Shown here piece by piece: positions 11,031-21,562 of a stretch of DNA of 64,000 nt (positions are counted from its first letter, which is position 1; each line of letters begins with the position of its first letter). A program made the translations under genes and the position numbers. This DNA comes from Doryteuthis pealeii. Its lineage: Eukaryota > Mollusca > Cephalopoda > Myopsida > Loliginidae. Location: positions 24,478,468 through 24,542,467 of the forward strand of contig CM042181.1 of the NCBI GenBank assembly GCA_023376005.1, in the 5' to 3' direction. The notes under the pieces were generated by a model that was given only the letters and a program-made list of their open reading frames with translations, was not told the origin of the DNA and made no database searches.

Positions 11031-11100
11031 ACTTAAATAGCCCACAAGAGTTGATATGACATTAAACAAAATAACCAATCGAAACAATATTTTCCTGACA
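10712..11100. repeat. Inverted-repeat unit with (AT)n-lined arms
   Basis: Left arm 10712-10783 and right arm 11028-11100 are almost exact reverse complements over about 73 bp, starting TGTCAGGAAA and containing GTTTAATGTCATATCAACTC. (AT)n tracts at 10781-10821 and 10965-11029 line the inner edges. The 143-bp core has no coding capacity. The arm sequence is related to the common 3' tail of SINE families A and B, so it may be two tails in opposite orientation. Confidence 0.85.
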
Positions 11101-11134
11101 TAACAACGCTTTATATATATATAACATAACAACG

Positions 11135-11190
<56 letters not shown>

Positions 11191-11200
11191 CATAACAACG

Positions 11201-11264
<64 letters not shown>
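11101..11264. repeat. (AT)n array with CATAACAACGC interruptions
   Basis: Three AT dinucleotide tracts are each preceded by 'cataacaacgct' (11099-11110, 11125-11137 and 11189-11201). Confidence 0.9.
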
Positions 11265-11266
<2 letters not shown>

Positions 11267-11274
11267 TGTTTCTT

Positions 11275-11640
11275 TGTTTGTGTTTCCAATACGCTGTCGT
11301 AGAAGTGATGGACCAATTGAGTTCCGATAAGAAGCAACTTGAATGAGGAAGATAAAAAATAATACTAGTTAGAATTATAAATAATAATGATGGAAAGGCT
11401 ACATGTTTGTTCTCGTAGTTAAGTTGCTATAGCAGTTGGGAAGTAGAACAAGATTTCACCGACACAGAACGAGATGTTAATTCGAATCTTTATTCTTGTT
11501 TCCGGTGTGCGTTGTTCCTCGTAGTCGTAAAATTAACGACCCGAGTTTCAAAAAAAAAAAAATAGAATTAAGATGATGAAGGGTAATACTAGTCAAAATT
11601 ATTACAAAATAATGATCAACTCATTTACCAATAACATTGA
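11275..11640 (+). repeat. Dispersed repeat family D, two tandem copies
   Basis: Two diverged copies (11285-11400 and 11510-11640) share 'gtagaagtgatgg', 'gatgatgaagggtaatac' and 'tagtcaaaattatta'. Related copies lie at 10395, 28557, 51325, 53160 and 62612. Confidence 0.65.
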
Positions 11641-11832
11641 TAATTCTTTAACGTTTATAGAAAATATTACATTTTCTTCAATGATAAAACCCTGACAGAT
11701 AAAATTGCAATAAGTTTCTGCGAGAAAAAACAAATTTAAAGAATAGAAAAACAGATTTATATCTAAGAAGAGTTTCCTATTTCACCTTTCAAGAAAGGTG
11801 AGATTTTAGACGTTTTTTCAACCCTTGTTGGG

Positions 11833-12165
11833 TCAGTAAAATACTTTTATTACTATGTATGGAGTTATGTGAAGGAGAGCCTTGGACATAGCAATCACGT
11901 GATGCGCACAGAGGTTTTGGCACCTATATTCAATAGATACATTCGGGCCAGTCACAAGGGCAGTAAAACTCCAGTTTCGACCAGAGGGTCCGGTGTTACA
12001 AGCTAACATCGTTGACCCCAGGGGGCCATTCCCCAGGCAACACCTGCCCGATTCAATTAAAGGGGTAGGACTGGGTTTATTGCCCAATGCCTGAGGCGCC
12101 CCCTTGAGTGGGAATGCCGACGGGTTCAACGCATTTTTGCACCCGCTACCCATGAGTCTCGGCTC
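11833..12165 (-). repeat. Moderate-GC dispersed repeat family H, copy 1
   Basis: Contains a 106-codon minus frame, but the sequence is homologous to a non-coding copy at 30036-30160 (+). Shared blocks are 'aggcattgggcaataaa' and 'gggcaggtgttgcctgggg'. That makes a mobile or repetitive origin more likely than a gene. The frame continues without a start beyond the copy, and no domain is recognised. Confidence 0.6.
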
Positions 12166-12190
12166 GTGTGTGGTCCCACATTAATAGGGC

Positions 12191-12787
12191 CTTGTGACTA
12201 ACTCGTACACGTGGGGATACGTGGTAAATATCCAGTCGAATTGTTTCTAAAAATTGTTGACTTAATAAAAGATACTAGATATCGTCAATTTCTCTCTCTA
12301 TTAGTCTGGTAAGTGTCTAAAACTTAACTTTATATATAAGAAGGGGGTGTTTATAGTGTTAGTCATTGGTTTGTTATTAAATAATCCATTAGAATTGAAC
12401 TAAGTTTTAATTCATTTATTTGTTGTTGTTAGTCTTAGAATAAATGGTGTACTAACAGGATACTCCCTTACTAATAGATAAATAGGCTTAAGATCTGTAA
12501 TATGTTCTTTACATTTGGAAAAATAATTGCAATTTTCTTTATTCTAAACTTTGAAATAAACTATTATAACGAGTGGGGGTATTGGTTCTGTCATTCCTTA
12601 CCAGTCTGCGAAGTCATTTGATGCAGAGTTGTTGATGGTACGAATTGAAAACGTAAATGTCTCTGATGACGATGGGCAGATTTAAAAAAGCCATCATATA
12701 TATATATATATTGTCAGTTAGTCGCTTTAGAGTTTGAAGTCGGCTCACTCAAGGAGGCGCCGAAGAGAGATGATTTTTATTAAGTTT
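12191..12787. other. Unassigned AT-rich sequence
   Basis: No gene. Short (AT)n at 12696-12711, followed by 'gtcagttagtcgctttag', which flanks the 5S-like sequence. Confidence 0.4.
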
Positions 12788-12904
12788 TGCTGATATCTTC
12801 TGTTACTAAGTGGTCGCCCATTTAAGTATTGAACAGGCTCATCACTGCTTAACCACGATGATCTGACAGGAACTGGTGCTTTAAGCGTAAATTGTCCGTA
12901 AGTC
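12788..12904 (-). pseudogene. 5S rRNA-derived sequence (pseudogene or 5S-derived SINE head)
   Basis: On the minus strand the order of landmarks follows animal 5S rRNA almost from end to end: CTTACGGACAA near the 5' end, AAAGCACCAGTTC, GTCAGATCATCG, GTTAAGCAG (internal control region), then AATACTTAAATGGGCGACC, and a degenerate 3' end. Length is about 117 nt, close to 5S. Substitutions in stems show it is not a functional rRNA. It could be the promoter head of a 5S-derived SINE, since the downstream flank (12715-12785) lacks rDNA spacer features. Confidence 0.8.
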
Positions 12905-13381
12905 AAATCTCACAATTGAAGTGTAACACACACTTATTTTTATGTTGCAAAAGTCTTAAACTTGTTTTATTCTCTAAGCAAGGCTACTGAGCTAAAACAA
13001 AAATCATGTGCCATTCTTTCTGTGTTACAACAACATATATACAAAAATTGAATCCTTATAATATATAGGCATAATTTTCTAATATGAATGCGTAAAATCG
13101 CTTCCTCAAACCTAAACAAATTATTTGGGTGTTGGTGCAAAAATCCTGTTGAAAATTAGTATTTTGTCGATTGACCTACAATTTTCGGTCAGGTGGGTTA
13201 TGGTTGCCGAGTTTAGTTTTCTAAACAGACGGGTTGTTTTATTATTAAATAAAATTCGTTGAGGTAAAAAGACGTTTTTCAACTTCTATCAAAAGAAGTT
13301 AGATTATTTGAAATCATTAAATAAAACTCAGCAATGCATTAAAGTTTGATTTGACCTTTTAATTCTATTCAACTGATTGAG
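12905..13381. other. Unassigned AT-rich sequence
   Basis: No gene or clear repeat copy seen. Confidence 0.4.
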
Positions 13382-13830
13382 TGAGGGCTGTAGTAATGGT
13401 AACCAGAATGGAAAACTCAGCAGACAAAGTTCGAATTTCGCTTGTGGCTGCTTCACATTCATACATTTGGGAAAAGCATGGATGCAGTTCTTGCACTGTT
13501 ATAATTTCTCACACAGAAGCAGCAAATTAACTTTGAATCCTGAATGATATTTCTTATATACACTTTAACACTAACGCTCATAAGAAAGGCAGGAGTTCAA
13601 TTCTCCTTGCGCTTGGTCCTATAGAGTATCCAACTTATGACCATTTAGCATTAATACTTTTAGGAAATGTATGAATCCAATCCTTCCAGCATTCAACCTC
13701 ATCATACAGAAGCAACCAAACACATTTGAATCCTGACTAAAGTTTCTTGTATTCACTCAACATAATTCACTCTTAGGAAAAGCATGAATCCACATGTTGC
13801 TTTCTGTCCCAACTCCAGATACAAACTTAT
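13382..13830 (+). mobile_element. Cluster of tRNA-derived SINE units (three related units)
   Basis: A tRNA-like head at 13384-13441 shows GTAGTAATGGTAACCA (A-box region) and AAGTTCGAATTTC (B box). A second B-box-like GGAGTTCAATTCTCC is at 13591-13605. The segment 'gaaaagcatgaatcca' or a close variant recurs at about 13470, 13660 and 13777, and 'cagaagca..aaa..tttgaatcctga' recurs at 13515 and 13710, so the units are tandem. Body sequences relate to family C. Confidence 0.65.
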
Positions 13831-14236
13831 AAAACCGAGTTCGAGTCTGATTATGCTCACTTCGAATTCATGGCCTTGGTAAAGAAAGAAATCCATTTCT
13901 TTCTGTCCTGTCTCAAAATGTCAGTGTTCATTGATGGGCAAACTTCTTTCTTATAACTGTAGGCAGTAACAGAAATAAACTGTGACCCCCAATTGTCACA
14001 CTCGACAGGAGACAATAACATAAAAATGTCAATTGTAGAGGGAATTATTTTAAATGAAGCATCAATTATTATTTTTCGACGAGTATTTAATCTCAATACA
14101 AATACAACTGGTATATTTAGAGGGACATCCTAAGTGTTTGAGAAAAAATAAATAATAAAACGAGCTTATCATTCAAAATGACGACTTATGGTGGAAAAGC
14201 CTTGAAAAGATTTGAACAATTTCTATACAAGCCATA
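13831..14236. other. Unassigned sequence
   Basis: A 79-codon minus frame (13857-14096) has ordinary composition but no recognised motif or splice context. Nothing else seen. Confidence 0.35.
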
Positions 14237-14439
14237 TTAGGGTTGGCTGAAAAGTTCATAGGATGACGTCATATCTGCTGCTGATGACTTTTTTTTACCA
14301 GTGGGATCCAATCATTGCATCATCAATGGAAGACATATGTGGATCGCAAGGCGGGCTATGTTGGAAAATAAATCTCATTTAGTCACATTCCATGAGAATA
14401 TCTTGATCAATCTATGAACTTTTCAGACAACTGTGGTAA
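14237..14439. mobile_element. mariner-derived MITE
   Basis: Terminal inverted repeats GTTGGCTGAAAAGTTCATAG (14242-14261) and CTATGAACTTTTCAGACAAC (14412-14431) match the ends typical of mariner elements. At about 200 bp it is far too short for a transposase. The interior near 14336-14375 looks like the eroded C-terminal end of a transposase frame. Confidence 0.85.
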
Positions 14440-14507
14440 ACTTAGCATTGTACTATGAGAGGATTAATACAACAAACCTTGTCAGTGGTCTTGTTTACAA
14501 AGAAGAC

Positions 14508-14512
<5 letters not shown>

Positions 14513-14575
<63 letters not shown>

Positions 14576-14619
14576 GTGTGTGTGTGTATATGTATGTGTG
14601 TGTGTGTGTGTGTGTGTGT
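14513..14619. repeat. (AT)n-(GT)n compound microsatellite
   Basis: AT dinucleotides to about 14574, then GT/TATG units to 14619. Confidence 0.95.
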
Positions 14620-14758
14620 TGATAATATAGTTTGCTATATTCACAAGTAAAAAGTGATCAATATAATTGATAGAATATATATATATCTTTAAGTTAGCTT
14701 AGTTAAGACATAGTCAACGTCTCTTGGTAATTGTCGGTTTCTTGTCTATGCGATTTCA

Positions 14759-14806
<48 letters not shown>

Positions 14807-14808
14807 TA
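14620..14808 (+). repeat. (AT)-associated repeat family J, copy 1
   Basis: The segment 'gctatattcacaagtaaaaa', then 'gatcaatataattgatag', then 'ctaagtta/ctttaagttagc', then 'ggtaattgtcggtttcttgt' and 'ctatgcgatttcaaac' runs straight into (AT)n. The same order recurs at 40550-40700 and, inverted, at 59350-59450. Confidence 0.75.
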
Positions 14809-14922
14809 GGCATGTGCCCAAGTTTCCAGCGAAAACCCGGTTTTAAACTGTATTCAATCTCTCTAGTTTCCAAACAAATGCAGGAAACTTTTGCACACTT
14901 AAATATATATGGTTTCTTTATG

Positions 14923-14976
<54 letters not shown>

Positions 14977-15182
14977 CTAGATAACACCATAATTTTCAGG
15001 ATTTCAAAAACAACACAACTTGTCCTTGGTAATGACCAACAATGGTTGAAAATATTTAAACTAAAACAAAAAGGCTTCCGACAGTTTTTCTACAGCCTTG
15101 AACCTTATTTGTGGTACTTTACCAGTCAGGAGCAAAAACTTAATAAAATGAATAGTCACGCCTTATATGTCATATAATAAAA

Positions 15183-15183
<1 letters not shown>
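14809..15183. other. Spacer with a further (AT)n tract
   Basis: (AT)n at 14924-14974. The long + frame 14731-15177 is AT read-through joined to unassigned sequence ('aacccggttttaaactg', 'gcaaaaacttaataaaatga'). No domain recognised. Confidence 0.4.
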
Positions 15184-15279
<96 letters not shown>

Positions 15280-15336
15280 GACTTTGTGTCAGATCGTGCT
15301 TGGCCAGAGGGATTGAGTAAATACACACACACATAC

Positions 15337-15375
<39 letters not shown>

Positions 15376-15432
15376 CTCAATCCTTCTGCACGATATTATA
15401 TATATATATATATATATATATGAGACAGAGCG
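15184..15432. repeat. (CT)n(AT)n microsatellite with SINE C end and inverted GT block
   Basis: CT run at 15185-15237 and AT run at 15240-15277, then a family C 3' end ('gactttgtgtcagatcgtgc', 15281-15320), CA/GT repeats to 15370, an inverted copy 'actcaatccttctgcacgat' (15376-15395), and AT again. The SINE end thus appears in both orientations around the GT tract. Confidence 0.8.
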
Positions 15433-16270
15433 AGAGAGACCTAGCGAGACAAAGAGAAAGAGAGCGAGAGAGGGAGGAAGGAGAGAGAGATAGAGATGGG
15501 GGGGGGAGATTGTAAGATCTGTGAACTCTGCTCTCATTGCTACCATTACTTGCAACTACAAAAGGAACCACTTGAGTTTTTGGCTCAGTAGTAGAACATG
15601 AAACTGTGTATCTATAATAATACAATAATAGTTTAATGAGTGGTTTTAATGATTAATATACATACATATTATTTTTTTCTTTAATGAATCAGTGCACTGT
15701 TTAGAATTGATTATAAACTATCAATTTGGACAAAACTAAATGAATGTATCTATATTACATCTTAATTGTTTACTTGCATTGTTAATTTACTTGATTTTAT
15801 ATAAGCCAACTTTAAAAAATACATGTCTGAAGGAAGAAGATCTCTTTTAAACTGACCTGACTGGGAATAAGCGAATATCTTATTTTTAGATATACACAAG
15901 TAACACAACGATAGCAACAACAATAACAAGAACAACTACTAATGCTACTTGTAATATACACTGATACTTTGGTTCATCTAGTTCTTTGACTAGTAATAAT
16001 AATAACATTATTCTACTTTTTGGTCAGTTCAGAAAGCAAAAGCTACGATACTCCAAAATAAATGTATATTCTTTCATTAAGTTATTTTTAATGAGAAATA
16101 ATTGCAGAAAAACAATTTCCTTTTAGAACCACTACTAATACTAATACTACTAGTACTATTGCTACTGTAATAATTGGAATTATTTTCTGGAAGCAATGAC
16201 TTAAAATAAATTAGAACAAGTGACTGATTCAGATTTTTCTTCAACTATTACTGCTATTAACTAATACTAA
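15433..16270. other. GA-rich tract then ACT/AAT-rich sequence
   Basis: Purine-rich at 15425-15510. From 15900 onwards there are trinucleotide-rich stretches ('actactaatgctac', 'actaatactaatactactag'). Around 15573-15610 'ggctcagtagtagaacatga' looks like a tRNA A-box remnant. No gene. Confidence 0.45.
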
Positions 16271-16345
16271 TGTGTTAGCTCAGTGGTTAGAGCACTAACG
16301 TGTTTTCTCTCTCCAAGAACTAGGTTAGTGAGGCTTGTTACCACA
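16271..16345 (+). mobile_element. tRNA-like SINE head
   Basis: GTTAGCTCAGTGGTTAGAGC at 16273-16292 is an excellent tRNA A-box and D-arm. The expected B box is only weakly preserved ('aggttagtgaggc'). It cannot fold as a full tRNA, so it is a SINE head relic. Confidence 0.65.
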
Positions 16346-17775
16346 AATTCTAAAAGAGAATGAAATATTATTATTAAATATTGATAATGCATATGACAGA
16401 TTTGAAAGAAAAAAACTATAAGTTTTTGCTGATTTAATTATTAACAAACGTTTTAAAATGTAACATGACGCGATTGTTTAATGAAAACCGGATCTACGGG
16501 TAAATAGTTATTGGTTTAAAAGAAGAAAAATTCAAACAAGTGGTTACTGTATATAACTTATAAAATCCGAGAACTCTGTACTTTACTTCTACTGCTTTTA
16601 CAACAACAGAAGTAATTTGTGTTTTCAGCTCAATGGTAAAACATGGAACAGTGGTTCTTCAGATCCAATTGTCAGATTAATTGAAACTTACAGAAATCAC
16701 AACGTCTGGTGATAGAAAATTGTTTCACTCTTCAAGAGCTAGTCTAATAATTGAAAAATCCTGGATATCCATAAAGTATTAGTTAGAAGTATTTAATGGT
16801 AAATAATGGTGACCGTGCTTCAAATGCTACTGACAGTTAGTATTACTACAGCTACAAGTTGCAATGGCAGCAGCACTAGCATTAGCAACTGGTGCATGTG
16901 ACATAATTGTAAATAATATGAAATACTAAAATGAATTAGGAGATAAAAAGTTTAAAAAATATTAGCAGTAGGAGTAATAATAGCAATAGAAGTTTTGATG
17001 GCGATGCTTGTGGTAAGGGAATCGTTGATTTTTAAATATATAAGACCGTCATTAAGCTAATGAAAAACTTTGAGGCTGTCCAGAACTTTTTGTGTTTACC
17101 AAATGAGCAATGACATGACCCTTTAATAATTACATGAGTGAATGAAGGAGTAGGAGGTGGTCAGTGTCTGATATACTCCTACTGCTCCTCTGAAATGCAT
17201 GTGTTTACTTGTACACTCCGCAAGTGGAACGAAAGAGTATCAGGAAGAGGTAAAATTAAGAAGAAAGACATTCTACTGCGATCTACTAAAGCTACTAATA
17301 CTGACGAGGGTTGTTAGTATGGAAGGAGGCAAGGTAATGTCTATGTCTAGTTAGTTATTACTTAGAATAGCGAAGAGATAGAGAGGGGAAAAGAGAGAGG
17401 GGGAACAGAGAGAAAGAGAGAGGGAGAGAGATCAAAAGAGCCGGAGGTAATCATCACCCCGTCTTTTTTTAACAACTACCCCTATTTCTAAGATTAGATA
17501 AGGTTTATAAGGTGGTTAACAATCAATACCACTACGATAGTATTGTTTTACTACGTAGTTACGCAGATATATATTTACCGGTGGAAGCTCCGATAGCGTT
17601 ACTCCAGATTTTTACCACATGCGCACACACGTGCATGTGTGTTATTTAAAAGTAATTGTATTTAAATATAATAAACATTGAAATTTAATTCATGCTTAGC
17701 TTTAAAAAATTAACCTATATCTAAATCCGGGACATGCTAGAAGAAAAGAAAATTAGGAGTAAATTGTTAATGTAA

Positions 17776-17807
<32 letters not shown>

Positions 17808-18299
17808 AGAAAGAGAGAGAGTAGGAGTTTAAAAGACCGCTTAAGATTGTGCTAAATGTAAAAACTATTGATAATCTGTATTATCTTTCTAATTAAACTT
17901 TAAGACTTTAACGTGTATTCTTAGTTTAAATTTTGAAAAATAAAAAATCCTCATATTGATAGCAATAAAAAAAACTTCTTCAGGATAGTGGTAGTAAATA
18001 AAAATAAATAAATAAATAAAAATGCGGTAGCATCATCACTACCACTAACAGCATTATTGTAAGAGCACGGGCAGAGATAATAAGATATAAGGAGTGGCAA
18101 TCTAATTGCCACTACGACTCATACAACTACTTTACAATACAACTAATACCACTACGTTAATACAAGTATTTGTGATACAACTAATATACTCATTCATTGC
18201 AGTTATTATTATTAATAATAATAGTAACTTAATTTTTGTGCAAATTCAGTCATTGTATGAATTATTAAAAATACTGAATACTGATATTAAATAGTCACT
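16346..18299. other. Trinucleotide-rich, purine-skewed sequence
   Basis: No gene. A tRNA-like 'tcagctcaatggtaaaacat' lies at 16625-16645. Imperfect ACT/AGT clusters occur at 16585, 16825-16900, 16960-17015, 17285, 17525-17560, 17987, 18024 and 18093. GA-rich tracts occur at 17380-17440 and 17776-17822. This looks like the start of the array described for 18300-21130. Confidence 0.5.
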
Positions 18300-18957
18300 A
18301 ATACTTTAGTGAAGGAGTAAGAGAAACAAGACGTGAAAAGAGCGAGCAATGAATGGCAATTGTATTGTTATTAATACTACTATGACAATTAATGAGAAGC
18401 CTAAAAATGAGGGTCGGTAAGAGATAGTAAGATTAGTAGCAAGTGCTTTTTGTAACAAGCTGAGTTACCAGCAAAGACATGATGAATGAGTGAAAGTAAT
18501 AATAACGAATTGGTAAGTACAGGTTAAAAAAAAAAGAAGGAAAAAAGAAAGAAAAGAGAATAGGAAAAGATAGGGAGAAATAGAAAGAGAGAGAGAGATC
18601 GTAGGTAGCAAAGGAAAGAATTTTAAAAAAGAGATAATAGAGATGCACACTGCAGAGAGAAGAAGAAAAAACAAGTGTGGGGAGAAAGAAAAGAAATAAG
18701 GAAAGAAGAATTGCAAGTTAAGGAATTAGAGAGAAAGTAAAAAAAAAAAAAAATTTAATGAATGTTAAAAGATATGAAAAGAAAGGGATGAGAAAAAGTG
18801 GAAATAACATGAAGGAAGGATTAAGAAAAAGGGTGGGTAACAAAGAAGATAACATAAGAAAGAAGAAATGTAGAAAATAAAAGTAAAAAAAAGAGTGCAT
18901 CGAAAAAATAAGATAAACTAGTTTGGACGAGTTACTTTAGACTAGTTAGGTTAAGTT

Positions 18958-19066
18958 ATTGTTGTTGTTGTTGTTGTTGTTAATAATAATAATAAGAAGA
19001 AGAAGAAGAAGAAGAAGAAAAAGAAAAGAAAAAGAAAAGAAGAAAAAGAAAAAGAAAAAGAAAAAG
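18958..19066. repeat. Compound (GTT)n(AAT)n(AAG)n(AAAAG)n microsatellite
   Basis: Four simple repeats follow each other, each differing from the next by one base in the unit. Confidence 0.95.
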
Positions 19067-20360
19067 TGATAGCTGTTACCTTCCAATTATACAGATTACA
19101 TGCACCTTCAAAGGGTAGAATAAGTGAAAGTAAGAAAGGTTAGAGTAGGTAGAGAGAATGAATGAAAGTGTTTATATGATAAAGTTTATCTCTCTTTCTT
19201 GCTCTCTCTCTCTCTCACACACACACACACTCTCTCTATCTCTATCTCTATCTATCTATCTATCTATCTAATCTCGGGACACAATTTTTTCCAATAAATG
19301 TTATTTATCATCTTTTATACAGTATCCTTTTTATCTTCCTATACTAGAAAATATTAAGATATTTCATGATAACATTTATTTATTTATTGCCCCCCCCCCC
19401 CCGAAGAGAAGGTTGTGGCTCTATACCAGATTAAATAGAAAGAAAAGGTGAATTTCTACCAAGAGAGAAAAATAAAACAATATAAATAAGGAAAGTGAGA
19501 AGTATTGAGAATGATAAAAGAAATAGTATTGGATATGTAAGAAAAAGGCGACAGAAAAAAATATTTAGATAATAGAAAGTAAGAGAGAACAACGGAAATG
19601 GATAGAGAGATAAATGAAGGAGAGTAGAAATGATAAAAATAATAATAGAAAGAGGGAAGGAGCAGAGAAACGATAGATATAGAAAATAGAGGGAGTGGAG
19701 GAATGGAAACAAGTAGAAAAAAATAGACATTATCATGTAACATTCAGAAAGAATTTAAAAAAACAAAAGAATATGAAAATTAAGAAAGGCTTAAAAAGAG
19801 TAAAAGTATGAAGAGAGTAATGAAAGAAGTAATTAAGAAAATATATACAAACAAGAAAGAAAAAAGTTGCAAGAGATCAAGAAAAATAAATACGATGATG
19901 ATGGTATTTAACTTATACAACAACCACAGCTATTTTCTCCAGCAGAGACGACGGAGAATAGTGATAGAGTAAAAGTCTCTTAGAGAGTAAGGAAAAGAGG
20001 AAGGAAAAGAGATGATGTTAATTATCTTCTTTGCTCTTACCATTACCACTGTGAATAAAAAAGAAAGATAAGAAACAAACGAGTGATTTAATACAGAAGC
20101 GACAGAGCAAAGAAAGAGAAAGAAGTATGCTCGCGGAAGAAAAGCGTAAAAAAAACAGGTAAAAAGAATATAGAAAGAAAGAACGTAATATTAGATGGTA
20201 GCATTATTTTTGTTACTCACACCACTACCAAAATAGTAAGAAAGAAAGAGTCATAGTAAAAATGATTTTTTTTTTAAAAAGAATGAGAGCAGGATCCGAG
20301 GAACAGTATGAGATATAGAAAAATGACAGTAATTATAGTTTTGTCTTCAGAACCATCTCT

Positions 20361-20363
<3 letters not shown>

Positions 20364-20423
<60 letters not shown>
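20364..20423. repeat. (GA)n microsatellite
   Basis: About 30 uninterrupted GA units within the purine-rich region. Confidence 0.97.
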
Positions 20424-20425
<2 letters not shown>

Positions 20426-21130
20426 AAGAGGTGAGCGAAATGGAAAGCAAAAGAAGAAAGAAAAGGGATAATAAAGAAGAGGAGTAACAACGATAGAGTA
20501 AAAAGTCGAGAATAAAATTATTATGCAGTGGCATTATTACTACTACCGGTTTTTACGTTAAAAGATAAAGTATGAGTCAATGAGAGAAAGAAAGTAATGT
20601 GTAAAAGAAAGAAAGAAAAGGCAAAAGAGTGATAGAAAAAGAAAAAGATAACTGAGAGGAATAGTATCAGATAGTGAATATAAAATGGTAGCATCAGTCG
20701 TTTTACATTTAGTAATACTATTTGTACTAGTACTACTACTACTATCATCATCATAAGGTGAAAAGAGAGAAGAAATAGTAACAGTCATTGAAGAAGAAAA
20801 AGAGAAATATACATAGAAGTGAAAGAGGCGCATGAAAAAAAAAGAGAGAAGGAGAACAAGCTCGGTAGATGTGGTAGTAGGATGAGGTTGCAAACATAGA
20901 TGGTAGCGTTGTCAGTTACCACTACTCCTGCTCGAAAAGGAAACAGGAAGAGGAGAAAAATGTAATTCAGTGAGAGAGTGAGTGAGTAGTAAAGCAAGGG
21001 AGGGGGAAGAAAGAGAACAAGCAGCTAAAACACTGAGTAGGTCTAGTAAAAGAAAGGTACTAAGTGAGTAGCGGGTTCGGAGAGAACGTAAGCGAGAGAG
21101 AGCGAGAGAGCAAGTGAGGGGCTTAGAGTA

Positions 21131-21562
21131 AGACGAGCGGTTGCCTTCCTTCCTTTCTCGAGTTTTTCAAATTGCTAGTAGCTGCCCCATTTGTCGTCGA
21201 CACCGTATTGTTTGTGTGTGTGTGAGATTGTCGTGTGTGTGTGAGTGCATCCTAGTCTGTTTTAAAGAAAAAGGTCTTTTGTTGCAAGAAACACGACAAA
21301 AAGGAAAAAAATACATCCATACATAAATATACAGTTATATATATATATGTATATATGTATATATATATAACACCACGCACTCATCTCGCGCACTTGTTCG
21401 TCTTTTCAACTACATATATATATATGTATATATAATAATTATTCTAACATACATACGCATATATACAATATATGTATATATATGTATATATATAACCTTT
21501 AAAAGGAATGGCCCCGATCTGACGTCTACGAAAATATATCTACGGAGATCATGAGAGAAAAA
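21131..21562 (+). promoter_or_regulatory. Presumed PTEN promoter / 5' leader region
   Basis: Lies between the purine-rich array and the PTEN start codon. The sequence changes character: mixed, locally CpG-containing (21120-21210 and 21370-21400, 'ctcatctcgcgcacttgttc'), with GT-rich stretches at 21208-21245 and three (TA)n tracts with TG interruptions at 21336-21370, 21412-21432 and 21460-21492. A CRE-like TGACGTC occurs at 21520-21526. No transcription start can be fixed from sequence alone. An in-frame ATG at 21551 lies 12 bases upstream of the preferred start. Confidence 0.45.

Larger units (their letters stand above)
18300..21130 (+). repeat. Long purine-rich region with recurring GGTAGCATT...ACCACTAC cassettes
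   Basis: The + strand is overwhelmingly A and G for about 2.8 kb. At irregular intervals it is broken by short dyad-like cassettes such as 'gatggtagcattattttt..ccactacc' (20190), 'gcagtggcattattactac' (20525), 'aatggtagcatcag' (20686) and 'gatggtagcgttgtc..ttaccactactcc' (20910). Earlier ones are at 18024, 18093 and 18351. Spacing between the last ones is roughly 165-330 bp. Minus-strand frames here are Leu/Ser/Phe-rich read-through of the purine tract. The region ends directly upstream of the presumed PTEN promoter. Confidence 0.7.

Noticed and set aside
11833..12153. 106-codon minus frame as a gene
   Set aside because: The sequence recurs at 30036-30160 without conserving the frame, so it is a dispersed repeat.
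14731..15177. 148-codon + frame with Ile-Tyr repeats
   Set aside because: Most of it is (AT)n translated; the remainder shows no recognisable protein.
16271..16345. Functional tRNA gene
   Set aside because: The A box is excellent, but the B box and acceptor stem do not fit a cloverleaf; a SINE head is more likely.
18433..20997. Many minus frames rich in Leu, Ser, Phe
   Set aside because: They are read-through of the purine-rich strand and differ in frame from one another; no domain or conserved start.
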